Source: Amorphophallus konjac
Taxonomy: Eukaryota > Streptophyta > Magnoliopsida > Alismatales > Araceae
NCBI GenBank assembly: GCA_022559845.1
Contig: CM040118.1
Coordinates: 449,064,053-449,128,052 of the forward strand
Direction: 5' to 3'
DNA: 64,000 nucleotides
The notes under the pieces: generated by a model
What the model was told of the DNA's origin: nothing
What the model saw: only the letters and a program-made list of their open reading frames with translations
The model's database searches: none
Position numbers and translations under genes: made by a program
Part shown: one piece after another, positions 57,231 to 64,000 of the stretch
Layout of the letters: every line of letters starts with the position of its first letter
Position numbering within the stretch: the stretch's first letter is position 1

Positions 57231-59651
57231 ATAAAGAACAGAATGCCAGTTTTCCTTATTTTCTGATTTTTTGTTTTGTTTGATGATCACAAATTGATGT
57301 TTCTTGTTTTTATGTTGTGTGCAGGGTGTGGAGGGTGCAGTTCGTGCCCAGATTTCATGGACATTGGTTCGGGCCATCTACTCCGCACTACCGGAGTTTC
57401 AACGGGCCCGCCTCCGCCAAATGGGCTTCGGGGAGTTATTGGAGATAGAGGTGCTGAGAGTCGATGTGGGATTGATAAGGGCCCTGAAAGCCAGATGGGA
57501 TACGGGGTGCAAGGCCTTCCTCTTCCCCTGGGGTCATATGATCCCGACTCTAGAGGATGTCACCCGTATCACCGGGCTGCGGGTGCATGGATTGGCAGTG
57601 ACGGGCTGCACTTACCCCGACTACCGGGAGATGGCGCGCAGGCTGCTAGGCTTGGAGCTGGAGGGGACTGGCCGAACCTCGCTAGTGTCGAGGATTGCTT
57701 TGCAGGAGAGTCTCGGCTTGTTCCACACGCAGAGGGAGGTGGGAGAGACTTTGACGGCTCATGAGAGGAGACTAGAGGCTGGAGCCAGAGAGAGCTTCGC
57801 GACCGAGGCTGGCGCATAGGCCGACATGGAGCTGAGGAGGTTTCTTATTCTGCTGATCGGCAAGCTACTTCTAGTGACTCAGGGTGATGCAGTGAGCTGC
57901 CAATTTCTACCCCTATTGGAGGATCTGGACAGAGTTGGACGGTATGCTTGGGGTGCGGCAGTCCTAGCCCATTTGTTTGATAGCTTCGGCATTTCTTCAC
58001 TCCAGTCTTCACTCGGGGGGTTCTACCCTCTACTTCAGGTATCTCTCCAAACCTTAAACTCCATGGATTAAATTATGCACTTACCTCTTATATTGATCAC
58101 ATGAGCTACATTTCAGGTTTGGAGTTATTTGTATCTTCCTACCCTCAGGCGTGCTTGGGAGGATCGAGGAGATCTACTGCCCCTGGCCAGACGATGGACC
58201 CCTACACGAGATGGCCGATCTTTGAAGGACCAGGTCACCCATATTCAGGAGACGTTAGATATGATGCCCCATATAGAGGTAAAATTGATTTTTGAAATTG
58301 AATTATATTATCTGAATGAGATCCAGCGCAATGATAAATTGAACTATGCAGGTGGTCTGGACTCCCTATCAAAGGGACGCCAAGGTGATGCCCTGGGTGG
58401 AGGCGGCCATCCCATACTTCGGGAGAGAGATCTGGTTGCATGCCCTCAACCTGGTCGAGCCACTATACCATAGGTTGATCATGAGGACACTAGGACTCCA
58501 TCAGGCGGTGGTAGAGTTCCCGACCCAGGCGACGGATCCACGACCTGGACGACGCTTCCGAGGCCTCCAGGGGACAGATGACTGGCGGCAACGTGCCCGG
58601 GAGCAGTACGCAGATTGGAAGAGGCGTGACCGAGCAGTCCTTGCGGGAGCGGATTCAGATGATGCCTACCTCCAGGCATACTCTCAGGCATACGGCAGCC
58701 GAGTTTATCAGAGCGCTCATGGACAGGTATGCCTTTAAATTCATTTGTTATTGATTATTCAAAATGTGACCAATATGTGTTTATTGCAGTTCGACATAGA
58801 GGGGAGACTGGCCATGGTACAGGGACTCCTCGACTCCACGATCCGGCAGCGTGAGGACCTCCAGCATACCGTCGATGAGCTGGTAAGCACTTGTAACTTA
58901 GAATGATTTGGATTTGAAATTCAATTAATAGTAATGCTTTCTCTTTTTAGCACGAGGAGCTGGAGGCAGTCCGATCCTCGCATGGTGCTTCATCTTCCAC
59001 TCAGCCTGTTTGCGACCACACCGACTTGGAGAGCCAGCTTGCTAGTGCAGTTGCTCAGGCGGAGGCAGTTGAGGCCTCCCTACAAGAGAGAGTAAGCAAT
59101 CTATTTTTTTAATCTTAGTCTTGAAAAATTTTATTATCAGTTATTGACCAAGATTTCGGATGCAGGAGCGGGAGCTACGGAAAGCGGAAGCAGAGCTGAG
59201 GCGCCGCGATGCGGAGGAGCTTCCTCGAGATGTGGCAGAGTTACGCCTCCTACTCGGGGTGGAGAGGAGTGAGCGGCAGAGAGAGAGGGAGGATCGAGAC
59301 AGAGAGAGAGAGATGGGAGAGAGAGAGAGAGTGGAGCGGGAGCTAGAGAGGGTGGAGTTACGTACCAGATTAGGAATCGCCGAGCAGCGGGCAAAGGATG
59401 CGGAGGATCGCTATCGGCGAGGGCGTGAGCGGGCTCAGCGTGAGGGATACTCCCGAGCCTATTCGAGCACTGATTATTTAGTTACCTCCTCTGAGCATCA
59501 GAGGAGGGAAGATGCTGAGAGGGAAGCACGCAGTGACAGGGGTTCAGCTTCTCGGGGATCGATGGCTCCTCCTAGGTCTTCCCGGGGAGGTCAAGAGGAG
59601 GCTGAGAGCTCGCGTAGAGGGGGAGATCAGGAGGATCGAGGGGAGAGCTAG
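56758..59651 (+). pseudogene. Plant mobile domain (PMD, MAIN-like) gene, seven exons, two stops
   Basis: PMD proteins are plant-specific; the Arabidopsis relatives MAIN and MAIL1 are nuclear and act in silencing and genome stability, while many copies belong to transposons. Exons by GT-AG sites and frame: 56758-57009, 57325-58038, 58117-58278, 58352-58726, 58790-58882, 58951-59091, 59166-59651. All introns are phase 0, and the total is 740 codons. Exon 1 is acidic and ends in basic ARKRRL. Exons 2-4 are the PMD fold, with LPWGHMIPTLEDV-type residues (read FPWGHMIPTLEDVTRITGL), LPLLEDLDRVGRYAWGAA and VWTPYQRD. Exons 5-7 are Arg/Glu-rich coiled coil. Stops are TGA 56833-56835 and TAG 57817-57819, both one C-to-T step from sense codons. 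Intron 1 contains a box pair. Confidence 0.8.
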
Positions 59652-59782
59652 AGAGGTTGTTTTATCCATTCTCATTTTGTACTCTTTTGACATACATAGT
59701 GGAATGAGACAGTCTTTGATACTTGTTTGTACTTCTTGTGGTTGTTCTTGTGATTTTGCGCGCCTCTGTAAAAGGATATCTC

Positions 59783-60045
59783 CGCAATAATGCCATCAGT
59801 AATATAATGCAATTTTTTTGAATTTTCTAAAATATGCAAATTTTTAGGAGTTTTCAAAAAGAAATATTTGTGTTGATTTCGAAAAGATATGAAAGTTTTT
59901 GAAATGCTCAAAAAAAATTTTGGAATTTGGCAATATTGATTTTTTTTGGAATTTCGGCAATATTCAATTTTTTTGGAATTTTGGCAATATTCATTTTTTT
60001 TGGAATTTTGGCAATATTTATTTTTTTTTAGAATTTGGCTTAGAC
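59783..60045 (-). repeat. Right inverted end of the PMD unit
   Basis: Units TTTTTTTGGAATTTTGGCAA then TATTCA, four clear copies at 59925-60040, preceded by more diverged ones. They are the inverse of the left-end units. Confidence 0.7.
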
Positions 60046-60993
60046 ATTGCTAATGCAGCATCAACGGATGTTTAAACCACTGGCTAAGGGTCCTAGTTCC
60101 TTCCCCTTTCGCTCAAAACTGTCCAAAGCCGGGCGTGCATTTAAAGGTGGCGCCCCATGACCAGCTACCTTTGGTTACGATGCCCCTACCAAGGCCATAC
60201 CCGAGAAACATTCGGTCTTAGAGGGAGAAGAGAAGAATAATTGATAAGCTTTATGCAAGATGGGAGATGTCAGGACTTGAATTCCTTCCAAGGTTTTCCC
60301 CTCAAAGAGGTAGTCTGTTGTGCCGGAGCTTTGTGCCTTTGATTTTTAGACCCTTGACATGCATACGACCAGGGTTTTCCCTGCGGGGACTTTGCCTCTC
60401 TTGACATGCCATAATTCATACTTTTGCATTTATCGAAATTTTGACTTGATTTTTCATAATAGCCCTTTTGGCTAGATGTATCATGAAATTTGATTTTAGT
60501 TTGGGTCAACACTGCCCCTATTTGAGACTTCTCTCATATTGGGGATTACCGAAGTTGGTCATCTTATCCGTCAACCTCTTGCCCCTGCATTCGGCTGAGT
60601 GAAGAAGAGAAAAGACTTTCAGATATACTCATGGCATGGCCAAAGTAGCAACGGTGTTTTATCAAAGGAGCCGGCTAAGGACGCCGTGAAGTGTGTGCGA
60701 TGCCCAGCTAAGGGTTGCTCTTAACAAGCGGGGAGAGAACGTTGAATTCCCAGCGCGGGGTTTTTATTAACCAAAGGTGCTATAGAAGCAAGCCTAATTT
60801 GGAATAATTTAATTAAACAAAAGCCTAAGATAAAATAACTCTTTTAATCTTTGTTAAGAAGCACTTCATTTTGAAAATCACGCGTGAAGCAATAAGGTAA
60901 TGATATCATAAATGCATACTTACGTCAACATATTACCTTGCGACCTTTCTTGAAATAGTTGCCGCGAGAGGCGGGGTTGATCATCGTGGGATA
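60046..60993. other. Unassigned intergenic or element DNA
   Basis: No gene or recognised element over about 950 bp. Repeated phrases such as GGTTTTCCC(C/T)TC/GCGGGG (60292, 60371) and GGCTAAGG (60083, 60672) suggest the untranslated part of another retroelement. It does not continue the chromovirus RT cut at 53272. Confidence 0.35.
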
Positions 60994-63199
60994 TGTTGTG
61001 TATCTGAGGTCATTTGAGTCATTCTATGGTCTCTTGGGTCATTTGACATCATTATATAGTCATATGAGTTCTGTGGTATTCTTGGTTTTGATAATGGCTT
61101 AACACTATTAGTCATTGTTGTTTATCACTCTCCATGTATTTGGTTTCATGATGCCCATTCACAACTTGCATTATATGTTCTCACATTGCATTAATACCAA
61201 GGAACATGTGGTTCTTGAATGCTCACATCAATCTTGAAACTTTGGGTTACTTGATGATCATCCATTCGTTTAAATTCATTGTCATATGAACTTGCTCTTT
61301 TGATATGGATGGTTAATTTGGGAATGAGCTTTTCTATCCTTCTTGTTATTGAAATTCCATGAGTGTGTTTCATGGATATTTTACTTGGGGTGGTTGAGCT
61401 CTTATTTCTTGATCTTTAACTCAGAACACTTGTGATTCAAAGTGTTCACATATAACTAATTCATGAGATTTCATATGTGTATTTCATACATTTATTATAT
61501 GGATTATTGAGCTAAAGTTCTAATCCTTTTTATATGATTTTACAGGCCAAAACACTCAATATATATTCCCCAAGATCAAAGAAGTTTGATGCCACAGAGT
61601 TCGGAAGGGTTACAATGACATTTGGGGCTGAATTATGTTAATCTGGAATTTACTGTAGCTTTAGGTCGACCGGCGACACTGTAGCTAGGTCGACCGAATT
61701 TCCCAGAACCAAAAGGTTCGGGGTCTGTGACATTCCGGTCGACCGCCCCATGAATTCCGGTCGACCGGTTTTGCCAGAGCTGAAAAGTTCTTGGCTGCAG
61801 TAGGTTCCGATCGACCGGCCCATGAATTCTGGTCGACCGCCAGCCCCGATGCAGCCATGTTTGACTTCAAAATCTACCTCGTGGCCAGCCCCTTTCCATG
61901 GATTTGTTTAATCAAACCTTACCTAACTTCCCATGATTTGTAGATCTGGTTTGGAGGGTGTCCAAGGACCATTCCAAGGGTTATAAAACCAACATGAGAG
62001 GGTTAGAAACCCTAGTTGATGGAGTTGATGAAGTGAATCAAGGGAGGCCATTTCGAGAGCACTATAGCACCTCCGTGAACAGTGTTTCGGGTAGGAGTTC
62101 TTCATCCTTCCAAGGTGATTCAAGGTGAGATCTGAAGCCAAGCAACCTCCAATCAAGCAAGAAGCATTCAAGGCTTGCAAAGGTGATCAAAGCTACATCC
62201 ATACACCTCTTCATCAACTCAAGGAGATTCAAAGAAGATCAAAGCTACATCCAACAATCTCTCCATCAACTCAAGGTGATTCAAGCTCATATCTCAATCC
62301 AGCAACCTCCAAGGAAGAGTAGAAGAAAGCAAGGCTAACAAGGGAAATCAAAGGAGGCTGCAAGGGTGTGTTCAAGGAAGAGGAGTTCGAGTTACTGTAG
62401 CTGTGAACAGTACTCCGGGAAGAAGTTCTTCATCAAATCCTCAAGAGATTCAATCTCCAACAAACCTCAGACAAGATCTTTTCTCTTAAGCATATTCTAT
62501 ATCTTGTTTGAGTGATTTCATATTTGTTCGTTTTCCATTTCATTCAAACATTTGGAATTGAGAATCGTCCCTACCGATGGTTAGTAGGAAAGCAATCGAG
62601 AGTTCTCCGATTTGCGGTGTAGCCATCCCTGCCGGCTTTGTGTGTAGGAAGACAGAAAGAGGGGTTTCTCTGTTCTGTGGTTTGGGGTGTGTCCCCGGGT
62701 CAAGCTGTGTGTCAGCAAGGAAGCCTCACCGGGTTTTGGTGAGGGGTGGATGTAGGTTGCGGGGTTACAACCGAACCACCTTAAAAATCCTTGTGTTGTG
62801 GGTTGTTTATTGTGTGTGATTGCTCTATATCTTCTAACCCCATTCACAGGTTCGTGTGCTTCCATACTTGGTTATCTTGCTCACATACATATGCACTTTG
62901 AGTGATCAACATAGCATACACACACACGCACGGTTGTTGCAAGCTATTGCATGTTCATCTATGTGTTATGTTTTGTAATTCACTTAAAGAAGTGTGGACG
63001 TTTCATAGCTTGTAATTCAAATCTTTCCATTTGAGCCACTCTACTTAATTCCGCTGTGCATTGTGCCTAAGTGATTCATTCACTTTATAAGAGTGGTTTA
63101 AGCTTTCGCTAGATAAGAGTTTTTAAATAGGCCATAACTTGTGATAGGATCTATTCAACCCCCCCGTCTAGATCTGTTTACACCTCACGGGACCCAACA
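60994..63199 (+). repeat. 5' LTR of a second Sirevirus, 2206 bp
   Basis: TGTTGTGTATCTG to GGGACCCAACA, a five-base terminal inversion. It contains GGTCGACCG boxes (61664-61840), the CGAACCACCTTAAAAATCC block (62773-62791), GATCTATTCAACC/poly-C/GTCTAGATC (63149-63173), and is followed by the primer site. Its end matches that of the reverse solo LTR at 5081, so both are of one subfamily. The small frame at 62577-62819 is part of the LTR and also appears, reversed, at 5557-5841. Confidence 0.88.
61664..61840. repeat. TCGACCG/CGGTCGA dyad boxes in the LTR
   Basis: Pairs at 61739/61761 (TCGACCG-N12-CGGTCGA) and 61811/61833 are 22 bp apart; a pair at 61666/61690 is 24 bp apart. They lie well upstream of the R/U5 marks. 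Confidence 0.78.
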
Positions 63200-63201
63200 A
63201 G

Positions 63202-63213
63202 TGGTATCAGAGC
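63202..63213 (+). other. Primer-binding site, initiator Met-tRNA
   Basis: TGGTATCAGAGC two bases after the LTR end, a perfect match. Confidence 0.9.
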
Positions 63214-63275
63214 GAGGCTCTATCATTCCCAGATCCAACGATCTGCAGGGAAAGATCCCGGTGTTTGTTATTTAG

Positions 63276-63956
63276 ATGGATTCACATGCTACACTTACTT
63301 CGATGGCTTCTCCACCCATTTATGATGGTTCAAATTTTTCTACATGGGTTGGAAGAATGTTCATCTATGTTAGCTCCATAGATCCACAATTGTGGACTCT
63401 CATATACAATGGTCCTCATGAGCTGTCATCAAATTCAATTGATTGGCTAGCCGAACATGAGACCAAACATAATGATAATCGTCTTGCATATAACTTAATT
63501 ACAACTGCAGTTGATCTAAGACTAACTCATCTTGTGTCCTCTTGCAGCACAGCCAAGCAAGTATTGGACAAGTTGGTTAAAATCCATGAAGGGAAGGAAC
63601 AAGAACAAGAATGCTTCATGGCCGACCGTATAGAACAGTCCAGCAATGCATCCTCATCACAGGTAAACTCTGATTCCGAGGAATTCACTTTTGAAGAGCT
63701 TATGGAAGTCTATGATGAATTGATCACACAATACAAAAAGGTAAAATCTGAAAATAAAAAATTGAAAAAGGATCTCAAGAAAATTAACCAAAATGAAAGC
63801 TCATTTTGTAAAAAGTGTTCTGTTTTTAAAGAGCTTAACGACACTCTCTTATTTGATCTAGATACGCATAAACAAAGCATTGCATGTCTAAGGGATGAAA
63901 ATGAAAATCTTCATGGTGAAATCACTAGGTTAGAAGAAACTGTAATAAAACTCTAA
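63276..63956 (+). CDS. gag: Sirevirus Gag, short form with internal deletion, 226 aa
   Basis: An uninterrupted frame from ATG 63276, the first ATG after the primer site, to TAA 63954. The N-terminus, with PPIYDGSNFSTWVGRM and the IDPQLWTLIYNGPHE stretch, is the start of copia gag, and TAKQVLDKLVKIHEG ends its first half. The next residues, EQEQECFMADRI, belong to the segment after the zinc knuckle, and the rest is the coiled-coil extension (EELMEVYDELITQYKKVKS...). The second half of the gag domain and the CCHC knuckle are therefore missing without loss of frame. It could still oligomerise through the coiled coil but should not bind RNA by a knuckle. The element continues beyond the window. 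Confidence 0.75.
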   Translation: MDSHATLTSMASPPIYDGSNFSTWVGRMFIYVSSIDPQLWTLIYNGPHELSSNSIDWLAEHETKHNDNRLAYNLITTAVDLRLTHLVSSCSTAKQVLDKLVKIHEGKEQEQECFMADRIEQSSNASSSQVNSDSEEFTFEELMEVYDELITQYKKVKSENKKLKKDLKKINQNESSFCKKCSVFKELNDTLLFDLDTHKQSIACLRDENENLHGEITRLEETVIKL

Positions 63957-64000
63957 AATCAACCTAAGTCAATCTCCAATGATCAAACTATGGCCGATGG

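Larger units (their letters stand above)
53272..60045 (+). mobile_element. PMD-carrying DNA-transposon-like unit with repeat-built inverted ends
   Basis: The two ends are inverted relatives: left 53272-53545, right 59783-60045. Between them lies a seven-exon plant mobile domain gene and noncoding DNA; no transposase, RT or integrase is seen. PMD genes are known inside Mutator-like elements, and long terminal inversions fit that group. AGACAATTG (53261-53269) and AGACATTG (60049-60056) might be an imperfect target duplication, but the right flank does not resume the chromovirus RT, so this is weak. The unit would need a transposase in trans. Confidence 0.55.

Noticed and set aside
53261..60056. 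AGACAATTG / AGACATTG as a 9-bp target duplication
   Set aside because: One base differs in length, and the right flank does not continue the interrupted chromovirus RT, so it may be chance.
62577..62865. Opposed 80- and 94-codon frames
   Set aside because: They lie in the R/U5 part of a Sirevirus LTR and recur in reverse at 5557-5841; the conserved item is the LTR, not a protein.

Overview
This window is repetitive nuclear DNA from a flowering plant with a large, retrotransposon-rich genome. The elements present are plant ones: Sirevirus-type Ty1/copia with initiator-Met primer sites, Tat-lineage and Tekay/Del-type Ty3/gypsy, and a plant mobile domain (PMD) gene. I found no host gene, rRNA, tRNA or CRISPR array. 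I cannot name the species. Nearly every reading frame is a decayed transposon gene; the exceptions are a short intact Sirevirus gag at the right edge and a seven-exon PMD gene with only two premature stops.

Layout. 1-5075 and 13996-15330: a Tat-lineage element with a long leader and a gag-type frame that is partly duplicated in tandem; no pol is visible. It is split at 5075 by a four-deep nest that target-site duplications resolve: Tat gag, then a Ty3-like solo LTR, then a reverse Sirevirus solo LTR, then a forward Sirevirus solo LTR (9168-11714). 15331-30000: further Tat LTRs and leaders, remnants of protease and RNase H, and a satellite-like array with a 111-bp higher-order period (27.4-29.8 kb). 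30860-42108: a complete but degenerate Sirevirus (5' LTR, PBS, gag, pol, PPT, 3' LTR) inserted in an older copia fragment. 42706-47116: another Tat LTR and leader. 47117-53272: two chromovirus LTRs in opposite orientation, then gag-protease-start of RT. 53272-60045: a DNA-transposon-like unit with inverted AT-rich ends carrying the PMD gene. 60994-64000: the 5' LTR and gag of a second Sirevirus that runs off the right edge.

The main unexplained signal is a short dyad box. Two CpG-containing arms (mostly TCGA-based) stand 22 bp apart, rarely 21, in 21 places belonging to unrelated elements: Sirevirus LTRs, Sirevirus coding and env-side DNA, Tat leaders and a chromovirus LTR. The PMD unit has its own version: 22-bp CGCGCTAT...ATAGCGCG palindromes, placed in pairs about 32 bp apart upstream of and inside the gene. 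Repeated symmetric CGG-CCG boxes are established for Sirevirus LTRs; the same geometry in Ty3 elements and in a PMD unit is, as far as I know, not described.
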